From contig CM020508.1 of the NCBI GenBank assembly GCA_009823395.1, forward strand, positions 9,518,515-9,582,514: a stretch of 64,000 bases of DNA, in the 5' to 3' direction. The DNA is from Thamnaconus septentrionalis. Lineage: Eukaryota; Chordata; Actinopteri; Tetraodontiformes; Monacanthidae. Below are positions 46,251 to 59,500 of the stretch, piece after piece. Under the pieces are notes generated by a model. It did no database searches and was not told where the DNA came from. It was given only the letters and a program-made list of their open reading frames with translations. Positions within the stretch are counted from its first letter, which is position 1; the number at the start of each line of letters is the position of its first letter. The position numbers and the translations under genes were made by a program.

Positions 46251-49200
46251 CTCAACCTGGCTGTTAGAGGGCACTGGAGCATTTGAGAGCCAGAAATCCA
46301 GATCCGTAACCTGGAGGAGGGAGGGAGGGAGGGAAAGGAGTAGGAGGAGGTGAGGACCAAACAGCTTCTGTGTCTCTCAACTATTCATGAAAAAAAGGGG
46401 GATACAGAGATTACACTGTTGGATTTCATGAATAAATCAAGTATTTGGCTGGGGGGGGGGGCGCTCGGTTACGAGGAGGCCAACACTGGATCACTACAGG
46501 CTCATTGACCAGTAGGAGGGGAGGAGCTAGTGGAGCGCTGAGTTAGTGGTTTGCGTGTCAAATTTAGCAGATTCTCAAACCTCCAATTTACACCAAAAGC
46601 GTCTGCGGCGCGTTTGCGTCTCCGCGGCCACTGAAGTCAGTGTGCAAGATCACACCAGGCCTGGCGCGGGCGCGCTTCAGAAGCAACCATTGAAGTCAAA
46701 TACGACACGGTGGATCCGGTTGATTGTCATCATAATAAACAATGTGCTGGATTTTGTTTTTCTATGTGCTGGATTTTGTTGTGAAACGTCAACGTGACGC
46801 ATCGGCTCCAACACTGTTCAGTTTGGCCGTCAAATAATGAAGCAGATTTCACCATAAATCTGAAACTGATGAACAAAATGCATGTAGACTTTAAATACCT
46901 GCATTTTGTTTGATACCAGCAGTTCGGTTTATTATTATCTTTCTTTTTTACACCCAGCGATACTTCAGACACTGTTGGAATGGGCAGAAGAGTTTTGTTT
47001 CACTGTAGTTTTCTTTAAATACACTTGTAAATTGGGGGTTAGGCTGCAAATTTCACAAAATTACAGAACGCACTTTTGTCGTCTTGCCGAATCAAATCTC
47101 AGACACTCTTGTCACTAGGAAGAAAATGCCTGATAAATATACATTAACAAACAAACACACACCTCAGCGCTGGTAGAGGTGGCCGCGACCTCAGCGACCT
47201 CATTGGTTTCTTCTGATTGGACCACAGGTTCATCCGCCTGGCCCACAGGTTCATCCGCCTGGCCGCCCATCAGATCTTCCTCCTTCTCTCCATGCTTGTG
47301 TTTCTTCTTCTTCTTCTTCTCCTCTTTGCTCTTCTGCGGAGGCGGACAAGCAGAGCGGTGAAGACTCATCGCGCCATGATTGTCAGCTGCTCTCGTCGTT
47401 CTCCGCCTCATTCCTAGAACGGAAGAAGCGCAAAACTCCCCGAGTGGGGGACGCGGTGTCATTTCTCCCTCACCTTCCTCTCCCTGTCCTTGTCTTTCTT
47501 CTCCCGCTTCTCTTTGCTGCTCTTCTTCTTGGGCTCTTGCGAAGCAGCCTCTCCGTCTTCCACCGGGCTCTTTGGGGCCTCGGCGGCACGGTGGGACCTG
47601 ACGGGCAGCTTCTCGGTGTCTGCAAGCGGCCTGACGAGCGAAATGGCAAAGAGGGAAAATCAGATCCGGAAGGATGGTGGTGAGACGTCGTTACATAGCT
47701 GGGAAAAAAAAATTGACGGCGCTTCCTTCACCTGCGATGTGAGTTTGTTAAAAAGAAAAAGAAAAAAAATGTGACAAAAGATGCAACAATCCCAAAGTTT
47801 TTCAGGCAAACGTTCTGCAGCAGCCAGGTCTCATACAAAGCGTTAAGGTGAAGTCATTCTCTTGCAGAGCTTCAAGCATTTCCAATTCTCAGACCTCACA
47901 AAACTGCGGAATAAAATTCCTGTATGTGAAATTGACAAGAGCTGTCAAAATCTTTTTCCCCCCCATCTAGGCTCCTCTTTTTAAGGTCCAGCATGCACTA
48001 CAGCCCCCTGCTGGTGGTACTCAATAAAAACAAACCGTTGGCTCTCACAGCACGACGCTAAGACATACAGTAAACTTATAACTATATGCAAACTTTTGCA
48101 TGATTCACACTGCATTTAGATCAAATTGATTAAAAAAATTTTATGTGAAGAAAATCTGCTACAAAATCTGAACAAAAGAAAGTTGCTGCCTCCGTCCTGG
48201 GATAAATTTCCTACAAGCATGATGTTGAAAATGCCAGGAAGAAAGGCAGCAAAAGATCCTGAGAAAATCAGCTGCAACTCCACAAAACTATTACAGTGAT
48301 ATATTCCTATTGTAGAAGGTGCTACTGGCGTTGTTAAGCTGATGGGAGCAGAATCTGAGGAAAGGGAATATGCAATATCACACTACGCAATCTCATAAAT
48401 ACTAAAAACACAAGAGATAAGAGAATAAAGAGGAAGAGTGGGAATGGGAAGCAGCAGGTGCTGCACACTGAAAGACAGGGAGGCGCTTTTTTCAGCACGA
48501 GCAGAGAGAGCGAGTAGAGCTACAGAGAGGAGGAGGACAGGCAGAGGCAGTCCACGGCGCGCACAGGCTGGACCAGCGTCCTGCTTGCTGGGGGTTGCTA
48601 CTCACCTTCGCCCAGCTGATTCCATCAAACTGCCCACACAGAGAGGCAGTAAGTGGGTGTGTGCAGGCACAGAGAAGGGGGAAGCAAAAAAAGCAGAACG
48701 CCATCAGAAAAGAGAGAGTGGGGAAAAGGGGTCGCGTCACAACCGCTGTGACGTCCGGTGGAGGTTTTCACACGCACGCACACACACACACACAGCGGCG
48801 AGTCAGTGGAAATGGCTTGCATGTCAAATTGAGCAGAGTCTTGAGCTACAAATTTCACAAATAAATTACAGAATGAGTTCTTGTCACTAGGAAGAAAATG
48901 CCTGATAAATATACATTAACACACACACATCGGCTTTGTCTATCTCAGTCTATCAAAGCACAGGGATTGCATTTCCATTACAACAGGGCGAGGCAATTCA
49001 GCTTTGAAGCCGTCGGCTGAGCAACAGTTTACTGTTGCATAAACACCCCCGTGGTTTAAGTGACACCCAGTATTTAGAAGAAGATGCTCCAGCTGAGCTG
49101 AGGTTTAAAACACTTTTCTGGTTTGCAGCTAATTCTTAGATAAATATAAACAATATTTTTATACTGGGTCACACCAACAGTCCAGAGTGAACTGAGCAGG

Positions 49201-50506
49201 AATACATCGCTCAATCAAAGAACGCTTCAGTGAAACTAAATGTCTGACTGACAGACACATCTTTGAAAGAATCGACAACAACAAGGTGAGGTCTGACTCA
49301 GTGGCTCCGTGAGAACAACTGGAAAATATACATTTTAGCCAGGGACCTAATTAACATTTAATAACTCTCATTCTTATTTTAGGCAAATGAGTCTTGCCAG
49401 ATGCATAAAAACAAGTCGCTTGAGTCGTCTCCTTTGGGACGGCGCTTATTCTCGTTCTTGGAGGAGCAGACTCACTTGTCCAGGTCGATGTCCAGGGCTT
49501 TATGAGGGTCATTGGGGTCTTTGTCGTCGTCGTCACTTGGTAAGGCATTCTGAACATAAGAGAGAGTGAACACGGCCTCGGTCAGTCACCGACTTGCTGA
49601 AATGAATCATGAACAATATAATAGAGAAAGTGGGACAGGATGTGCTGAGCCACTGACATCACGTGCTGAGTAATGACGGCCGGCCAAACGCAAACAGACT
49701 CTGTGTTCAATCTGTGTGTGTGGTTTAACAACAACAAAAAAAAAAAACATATTCTGCAGCCAGTGAGGTCTTCACGAGGCTCAGCCGTACCTCTGGCATC
49801 TCCTCGGTGACGATGTCCACCATGTGAGCCGGGGTGATGTCCTCCTCGCTCTCTGGGCCCGAGTCGTGCTTCCTCCCTCGGCTGCTGCGCTTCTCTTTCC
49901 GCTTCTTCTTCTCCTTCTTCTTCTTCTCCGCTCGCTCTTTCTGCCGACGCTCCTCCTCCAGTTTCACATACTGGTCAGACATGGGCAGGCCTGTTGGAGG
50001 AAATGTCCATATTAAATGTTACAGGGGGAGATGAGAGGAAAAAAGAAAACAAAAGTTTATTTTTGTTGCTTCACGACGACGGCTGAGGCCGAGCTACTCT
50101 GAGTGTTCACTGCGGCTCACCAGGGACTTTGAGAGGCACACTGAGGTCAATGTGGACGACTGGGATGTGTTCCACTCCAGGAGCTTCCTGGTACACCTAT
50201 AAAGATCATCAAAACAGGACATGTTTATTATGCCATATATCAGGGGTGCACACACTTTTTCAACATGCAACCTACTTATAAAACGACAAGAAAACGGCCA
50301 CATAGTTTATTAAATATAGGAATAAATAGGATAAAATGGATTAACATGTTCCCATGTGCATGTACGCTTATAATTGCACAGCAAACTCATGGTTTAAAAG
50401 TCTTAAGAAGGTTATAACTGCCTATGTTTAATTTGATGAAGCAAAAATATGTTAATGTCAGGATGTTTTTCAGTATCTTTTTGAGCACGTAGGTTGTGGA
50501 TAATTA

Positions 50507-50561
<55 letters not shown>

Positions 50562-53500
50562 GCATAAGAGGGGAGAAGGAGAAGCTGTCGGACACACAGG
50601 TCTCTCTAGCTCTCGCTCTCTCTCTCTCTCTTTTATGCCATGCGATCCACTGACTGTATGCTATTGTCATTACTGACACACAGCAGGTTTTCATCCAAGT
50701 GGCTCTCTAAAGATTGCAAAATAACAACCAAGCAGTTTACAGTTGGCAAACCTTCTGAGAGGACGGAGAGGCCTTGATGTAGAAGGGGTTGTTGGCTTGC
50801 TCCTGCTTTCTGGCTTCTCTCCTCTGAAAAGTGGTTAACAAAAAAAATTTTCACAAGTCAGGAATACGTTTATACACGCACTTTTGCACCTTTTCATCCT
50901 CGGTGAATGCATTCATGTGGAGCATGAAAAACTAAAATATATTAAAAGGCTATTCCCAAAGGCTGGCTCACCCTTGCCAGCTCTTTTTCGTCCACCTCTG
51001 TGTGACGGGGTCGAGAGTGTTTGGGCTCCTCCTTGGCGAAGATGGCCTTGGGCTGCTCATCCTCCGACTCGCTCTCTGACGGAGGCTCGTTGATCCAGGC
51101 GTCCAAGTCCAGCCTGCGTACACGGCCTCGGTTACGCTTCGGTGTCGCTAACAAGAGATGAGGGCTTAACAGCTCTACGACTGAGCCCTAGTTGGGTTGC
51201 GTTTAATGAGCCGACTCACCCCTCGGGAACAGGAACCTTCTTCTGGGCCTTGGGGGCCACGGGGTTGAGTTCTCCCGCAAACAGAGCGCTGACTTCCTCT
51301 GCGACCTCCACATCCTTCTGCTGCAGCTTCTGGATGTACTTGACCAGCTGCAGGATGCAAGATGCCTGAGAGGAGACGGGAGAAGCGGGACAGAGGTGAA
51401 GATCGGCACATGCTGGAGGCAACCGCGGAAACCGTGCCAGACAAAAATTATCATTATTATTTTTTTTTTTTTTTAAATCTATCCAACTCACCCTCTCCTG
51501 CACCTCCAGGTTGGCGCTCTGGACGAACACCGGCAGCCTGTCGATCATCAGCTGGCTGGTTTCCTGCGCCGCCGAGCTGTTGGTGTTGCCCTCCTGGCTC
51601 TTCAGCACGGTGGCAAACAGCTTGGCTGCGTTCTGAACGTACACAGCTTGGATGTGGCCGGGCAGGGTGGCCACCTTTGGCCGGAGCATGGCCTCCAGCG
51701 TCTGCATCGGGTTCTCCAAGTGCCTGTGGAGGAGGTTGGCGGTCAGGGTGGGGGTGAATGTACCTAAACACGCTTTTAGATCTCCATGAGACGAACCCTG
51801 GGTTAGACTGAGACTCAAAACGCAGATTTGATGTGAAGATTCTGTGAACCAAGGCCGCCCTACCAAACGGCTTGGAGCTTATCCTCTAAAATGTGTGCAG
51901 GAGGGCCGTTTGCATCAAAATCAAGACATTAAAAACAGCATTGAAGTGACTCATTGCCCTCTGTTACTTCCGTCAGCTCGACCACGGCGGGACGCTGAGG
52001 TATACGTACTCTGAGAATTCGCCGCAGATCCAGGCGGCGGCGTACAGCACCTCGCAGATGCCCATCCGCTGCATGTTGCCCGTGAGGAGGTGGGCGTTGT
52101 CCAGCAGAGTGGCCATCTGAGCCACGGCAAAGCCCCGGATGGCTTTGACCCTGATGGCCACGTCGAGCATCTGCGAGGCGATGAGGTGGCCGTGCCGCGT
52201 GCCCTCCAGCCGGGTCAGCTCCACCAGGATGCTGATGTACCTGTCGGTCAAAGTGGGGGAAGTGCACTCGGCTCATTTATTGGGAAACTATAGATTTTTT
52301 TTATTTTTTGAAATGATCTTTTTATTTGGAGAGGCAAATTTCCATTGCATACATTCGTCGCAGACTTAGTCATTCAGGGCCATTTAGAAAGACGATTACA
52401 GAAGATTCATTAGATTTTGCCCTTATAGTTTTTTCTGGACTACCACTTGTTTTAGCTGAAAACAATAACGCTAACTAAACAGAACAGAACTGCACCACTT
52501 CAGAACATCCAAGCATCAGATTTTCCTTTTTAAACGTTAAGAGCAAAAATGCAAACTTCTCTGACCATTCAAAGTTGGTGATGTACTGGTAGTTGCTCTG
52601 GCTGCAGATGTCGATGATCTTGGTGAGCAGCTCGTCTCTGTAGGTGGTTCCTTCCGCTTTGTCCACGTGCAGCATCAGCTTCTTCACAATCTCCATCAGG
52701 TTCTTCTTGGACACCTGGGATACAGTTGCACAACAGTTGGATTCCAATTTTATATGTATTTTATATATATTTTATATATTCATACGATTCATCATCCTAG
52801 TTAGGGAACATCTTATTTTCGACTTGGCTCTTCCAGCGGACTGGATGAGTGTCCTCACCATGCCGTAGAGCAGGTCCAGAGCTCTGAGGCGGATGGACTC
52901 GTCCTTGTCATCCAGACACTGTAGGATGAGGTCTTTGTGGGACTGCACCGACTTGGGGTGGGTCTTCAGGATCTTTGACATAGCTAGCAGCCCCAGGTAC
53001 TTCACTTATAACGCAAAAAAAGCCACCAGAAACATGTTAGATGTGCATGTCATGCCTGCTCTCAAAATATGCTTTCTATTTTTAGAAATGAAAAACTACA
53101 TAATAAGGGAAGAGAACACGAAACACAAGACGGAGGTGGAAAACATACATACAAACACATACACAGGTGACAAAAACACACAAACACACACACACACAAC
53201 TGTCTTGATTTATGGTTTGTATCTTCCCATCAAAAGATATTTTGAGAGATCCAAAGGTTTGGTTACTCACGACCTTCTGCAGCTCATCTAATCTGGCAGA
53301 GACAAAAGCTTCTCGGGTTCTTGGATCAATAAGCTTTTGTGTGTTTGCTGGTGACCTTGTGGGGATGTTAGGGATGTTGGGCCGACAGTCTTGATTGACT
53401 TTTTGTCTTGTATTTCTTATTGTCTTGGACCCAGTTACTTTTTTCGAACATTTTAACATCATCATCGAGTCATTGCGTCTGACCTTTGAATATTGATATT

Positions 53501-56500
53501 GTGTAAAGCTGGCACCGATGAGTGTAGTAATAATCATGTTTCATAAAGTATTAACGTATAAATCAACTAACAACATACTTAAAGGTAGTTTGCACACAAA
53601 TTTTCCAAAATCGATGACATTTAAAATCCTATATTCAAAGAACTTTTGGAAAGGAGTGCAATGAAAGACTACATTGTCCAAATATTGTGGCAAAATGTTT
53701 GTATGAGGCCTGTAAGAACCAACAATTGGTGCGGTGAAAGGGTAAACAAAACCACCACAGGTTCACAGCTTTCTCTAGAAAGACTGGCTCTACTGTCTAT
53801 GCAGTACACACAGATGTCTTTGTAAGGGTGGGGGGGGTCCAGATAACTCGAAGGCCAGAGTCAAACTGATACCACCTTGACAATCGAGCAACAGACCATG
53901 ATAACTCTGCTGTCGGATGATCACTTCCTGTGTCGCGAGACTTAACAGATGCACAGGTGGAGGTGTGGTTTCAGTTGAGTGGGGATTCCAAACGGGGAAT
54001 GGCAGAGTGGTGATGTTTCGAGTTATCAGGAGTCACGGGGTCTACGTGCTGTTTTCGTCTACGGCGGCGGGTGGGGTGGGGGGGCTATTCCAGAAACACG
54101 CAGACAATGAGAAAATGACACACTGCAGGCATTGACAGAAGGCTCACAGTTCTGGTCCGAGTCTTCTATCAGGATTCGCAGCTTCTGCACACAGAGCTGA
54201 AAATCGTTGGGGGGAGGGGTGGGGGCAGAAGGTGGGACAGAGGGACAACAATCAACATCATCTGCTACACATTTGTCAAACTGGCAAGCATGTGGGAACG
54301 CGGAGGCAAATATGTGTTAGAACAGTGAATTTCATGCATTATTTGTAGAGCCAAGTAACAGCTGGCTGAGGATTTCCTTCATTCAATCACCTGTAAACGA
54401 CATACATTGCAGCGCAACTGAAGGGAAAGTTCAAAGCAACATCCTGATAAATTAGCCTGGATGCAGAGGAGCCTACCTGGATACTAGCACTGTGGTTGGG
54501 CATCCCAGAGGACAGAGAAATCAACACTGTAATGTGGGACAGAGAGTCGATTAGGGGCCGTAAATAGAACACCGGCAAGATGAAACATCTCGAAGTTGGG
54601 ATCTCGTCCCCTTTAGACAACTAGTCCATTAACTCTGGGCGTCGTTCAATATCAATATAAAGTGCCAGTTACCTGCAATGACAGTGTTGACACATTCATA
54701 TAGCAGAGACATGGCGGAGGTACTGTGAAGGAGAAGAATGAGGGAGAAGTTGAAGACAAATAGATGGCAACTGTGGAAAAAGGTTCCTGTTTTTCCACAG
54801 AGGAGTGTTGAACTCCTGGAACATTTGTCTCACCTGTGGATCAGGTTTGTCAGAGGCTCGATCAGCTTCTTCCCTAAACGCGGCTCCAGAGGGGTCAGCG
54901 CCCCAAACTGTGAAATGAACATAGAAAATCATGATGAACAACCTTCTGTTAAAGTTTGGTCTTTACTACAATAAGACTGTTCTTAATGTTGTCCTTTCCG
55001 TCATGGGACTTAATTGATCTGCGTAATAAGAGCTAATGGAGGAGACAAAAGGTCCTAAATAATACAACAGTCACTGCACCAACCTTCATCTACCTTTAAA
55101 CTCTACCGTCTTTTTTTACTTCATGCATGATTTACCCAATTCACAACCCCGGCATTTTCAGTGCCGCCCAAAAATGTATATTTCACTGCTGTCGACTCAC
55201 CAGCTTGATGATCTTGATGAGAACCCAGTTGTTGGTGGAGGAGGTCATGAGTTTGAAGAAGAGTGGGGCCAGAGACAAGTAGTTCTTGGGATTTCTGCGA
55301 GCCAGCTCACAGATGACGTTTACTGCTGCAGACTGGACACCTGAGGAACAATTCACACAAGAGAGAGAGAGAGGGAGAGAGAGGGAGAGAGAGAGATAGT
55401 GAGACAGAGAGAGAGTCAAGTGTTGGTTTTATCCACAAATAAATATCTACAGGCCAGCACTGACTTGTCATAACTAAGCCGCCCACACTCAGATGCAACA
55501 ATTAAGTTGTTTTAAATGGGAGAGTTGATCCCGCTGAGTGAGTGGGGCAGCGTGTTTGTTTCTAGTTACCTGGGTCTGGGTCCTCCAGTTTCTCCTTCAG
55601 CCTGGGGAAAGCAGGGCGCAGGGATTCTGGGTACTTTAGGAACACCTTGTACATGATCAGCACCGCTTTCTTCCTGATGTAGGGTTTCGTGTGGGACATC
55701 TGCAGTGAAGCAAAACGAGAGCGGAGAAGCACTGTTCACTGCAAAGACCTGAAGATCAGGGTTGAATTGGGTACATTGGGGATGGATGGTTTCGTTGAAA
55801 ATGAGACACACAAGCTTTAAATCCTTGCAACAGATTCTCCGCTGCTCACCAGTGTCATGATGTCGTTGGCCAAGTCTCGAGCCAGATCAGGGGTCACGAA
55901 ACAAGAGAGGCCGGTGAGGGCGACGCCAGTGTCATACTGGTTGGGACTGCTGAGATCCTGGGAGACAGAACAAAAAAAAGGTCTGTAAGAGAGAAAACAG
56001 GTTGCCAAGGCGATTAATCGCTTGAATAGAAGAGACGGTGGGGGGGGAATGATTTACCTTTCGGATCTGATTGGTTGTAAGCATGATGACGTCAGTGCTC
56101 TCATGAAAGCACTGTGAGGCTGCCAGGTAACCAATCCTCTGTTGATCAAATAGAAAAGACAATGACGTACAGCGAAAATGACAAAGCTTGCTTCTTTTAA
56201 TACAGTTATAACAATTATCATTTTATCAATTAACCAGTGCTCAGCTACAATTTTAAGCCATCAGGTTGAAGTCACACCAAACCAACACCGATCAGTTTCG
56301 ACGTCACGGACAGTCAAAACTGACCGGTGTGTTTGGAGCTGTTCAGACTGAGACGCATCTGTCTAAATGCAATTTGAAACTATCAACCGAAGGTGGTTCC
56401 CATCCATTTCGCAAAAATCTGATTTCATATGATTTGTGACTGTTCAGACTACAAAAGAGCCATCTGGTTTCAATATGGATGGGTTAAAAATCGGATGTTG

Positions 56501-59500
56501 GCTGCCAGTCTGAACGCGGCTAAAGAGAATCCAGAAATAGAGACCGAGAGCTGAAATCTTCGAGATATCCCCACTGTGTTTTCATCTCACCTTGTAGGTG
56601 AATTTGGATGAGCTCATGACTTCAACGATGTTGAAAGCGGCCCAGCTGACGTCATAGCCCAGCATCTGAAGCTGCAATGCAAAAGAAAAAAAAAGAGGCA
56701 ACAGGTTAATAAAAGGCAGGCCAGGGCTCCGAGCTGTCCCCGCGGTGCACAGAGAGCAGGCGTGATTCCAGCTAAAAGCTCTTCAAGAGAGCACAAAATG
56801 TCAATTGCATCAAGGCATCTAATCCTAAATGTGGGCCCAGGTTATAAATAGACAGAGTGCTTTTATTCAAAGAGAATTTGGCCATGGTTCTCAATGAGGG
56901 CTGCCTGCAGGTAGTCAGGCTGTGTGGAGAGTGTTGCGTGAAAAAGTACAAGTGAGATCCAACAGAATACATAATTTTTTTGTGCATAATCTGGGAATAC
57001 AATAAGGCAGCCTCAAACTGTTGGAGCATCCTGAAAGGTAATAAAGCTTCTGTAACATCCTGGAATTGACTGAATCCTACAAAGGAATCTATGGAATGAA
57101 TCTGTAAACCACATGCAAACTAGAAGGATACAATACGGTTGTTTATCAATGAATTTTCAGTTTTGAGAGCCAGAGAGGATTTGAGACATCTTACGTAGGT
57201 GAGCTTGCACACTGCATTGGCTTTGACGGCGATGTTGTCCTGCTTGAGCTCCTGCTTGATCTCGTCGATGCATGTGGAGATGTACTTGGCCTGAGGGCAT
57301 GAAAAAGAGTGGGACAAACAACAGGCACCAGATCAGATTAGGGTTGACTGACTGACTGACAGAGTGAATGTGTTACCAGGCACCAGGAGGAGGCTGGAAA
57401 ATTCAAGTGCGCCTGTTATTTTCTATTCACGTCGGCAAGCCGGAGACGTGCGGCTGAACGGCTGTTTTTGCAGGCTTACTTATGCAGTCATAGTATGGTG
57501 TCAACCATAACAATATAGAGTTAAATACATAGGTCACAAGGAGTTAGCTTCACACGCTAAAGCTGTTCGTCAGTCAACAATCGACTGGCTTACGTTGAAA
57601 TGCATGTACAATATATTAAGAGTTTTTGCCTCTGCTTTACGAATGATATAGCAGCCTGATGGCAACAATAGCAGTTCATGGCTTCACGGTGTGAATGTGC
57701 TTATGTTTTGAGGAAACTCAACCTCTGATTAAAACTGAACAAAATGACAAAATCAAAAAATGATTCGTCATTTCGCTAACTTCTCTTTGGAAACATGGGT
57801 GGTTTTACGCAAGAAACAAGGCCAGTGATGTTTCAACAGCTTCCCTGTCCGTTAATCATACACAAATGCTTCAAAGACAGTTTGCTAAGTGCTGGGGCAC
57901 TAAATGTTCATGCACTAAAGAAGCTGAAGTTCGCTCAGAATTCACAAGAGTTCCATCGTCCGGCCATTGTTCAGAGTGGGAGAACGTGCAACACACTAAC
58001 ACACGTATAGCTTTTGCAGAGCTGGGGAGTGTGCTGGTCATGTGTGCGCAGTCATGAGACAGTGTAGTGACAAGAGGAAGGGGGAGGAAGGAGGGCTGAG
58101 CTCTGCTGCCGCTGCCTCTGGGCCTTGCAGGACGGACTGGGAGGGATTTTTACACAAGGTCACTAAACAAGCATGCACACACAGTGCTTCATCATCACAG
58201 TTCCTCACAATGACCGATTCAGAATCCATTTAAATAGTTGGAATAGTTGGCAAGCGCACAAACAATCATTTTGTTTTTTACCCGCTGAGGAAGGAGAACT
58301 CAAGATTAACGGCAAATATGTCCAAACCAAGAGAACATTGTATGATTGACCAAAGTTGGAGAAATAATAATACTGCTACTACTACGAGTACTGCTGATAA
58401 TAATGATAATAATTAATAATAATAAGCCGACAGAACTTGCAGAAAGTGCACAATGAAAGTCCATGTTTTCCTGAAAAAAATAAATTGGGTACAAACTTTT
58501 ATTTTGTCTAAAATGCAATGAAGTTGGGAGACAAACTGATAAAGATTCCTGAACCACTCTACCATAACTTCATGAAGATCACTTCTGTCAGCACCAATGG
58601 CCTGAGAAGCTCAACTGATAAAATAATAATAATAATGATAATAAAAAAGCTATGATATGTTAACATTTTCTTTCAACGTGTCTGCCTTTCCAAAAGCCCA
58701 AGGAAGGAAAGTGAGCAAATACTCAGCAAGCAGGTGAAAAATAAACAGAGCTCATGAGAAACTGTGAGCTGGCCTGGCTAAAGTCAACACACACTCAGGT
58801 GTGCATGCATGCACGCGCGCACGCACTTGCACGCACTGTGTATTAATATTTCAGCAAACTGTCCGCAGTTGACCAGGCAACCACCACATTATCTAGGCAG
58901 CGCAGATTGAGTTACGGTGGCTTGAATGGTCCAGGCCAAAGCGTGAATCATAGATCATGGAAAGTCATGGAAAATTAACCTGGAGTGTAAAAAAAAAAAA
59001 GGCTCATTTTTGACATTGTTCATTCATTATTTTTCTGTACTCGCTTCCTCCTGCACTCAGGGTCGCAGGGGTCATATGGAGTCTATCCCTGGCTGTCATC
59101 AAGCAAAATCAGGTTATTTTTGACATTGCGTAGGTGCTAATTAGATATGATTCAACGCGGTATGTCCAGATAGAAAGCAAAAGCAAACGTTTTTGAGGTT
59201 CCAGCTCAGACACGCTGGCTTTACATTTCACACCTGACCCACAGCTCAAAGTTGCAGGTGTGCACCTCGCTGCAGCCCCACCATGCCTTGCAGGCGGAAG
59301 GACGTCAGACACAGGGAACAAGATGTTATGAGAGGGCCATGAGAGAAGGAGACGTGGCCACCCTCTGACAGTGGCCGCTAATGGCACAGCCCACCCCTCC
59401 TCACCCACCTCATATCTGGCGCCGTCAACATCTACTTTAACCCACAGACATCAGTCTCAGTGATGACATCATCCTCAGACACTTAAGGGAATATTCACAC

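Larger units (their letters stand above)
44726..50823 (-). other. ap3d1: ap3d1 exons 18-27: hinge
   Basis: Exons in transcript order: 50752-50823, 50121-50196, 49791-49990, 49476-49549, 47474-47630, 47163-47333, 46257-46310, 45185-45301, 44912-45067 and 44726-44773. They encode residues about 668-1042. Conserved anchors are GVEHIPVVHIDLSVPLKVPG, LPMSDQYVKLEEERR, DIVTEEMPENALPSDDDDKD, ALDIDLDKPLADTEKLP and LLAENSYIKM. Between them lie Lys-rich and acidic low-complexity stretches: a twice-repeated GQADEPV, an Ala-rich run from a GCA repeat in exon 25, and seven consecutive His in exon 26. The exon at 47163-47333 ends in a GTGTGTGTTTG donor, which is weak. Confidence 0.9.

Noticed and set aside
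52000..52012. Alternative donor GTATAC, or an AT-AC intron, after ap3d1 exon 14
   Set aside because: Only the donor GTACGT two codons earlier keeps phase with the next acceptor and restores the conserved SEHLENP junction.
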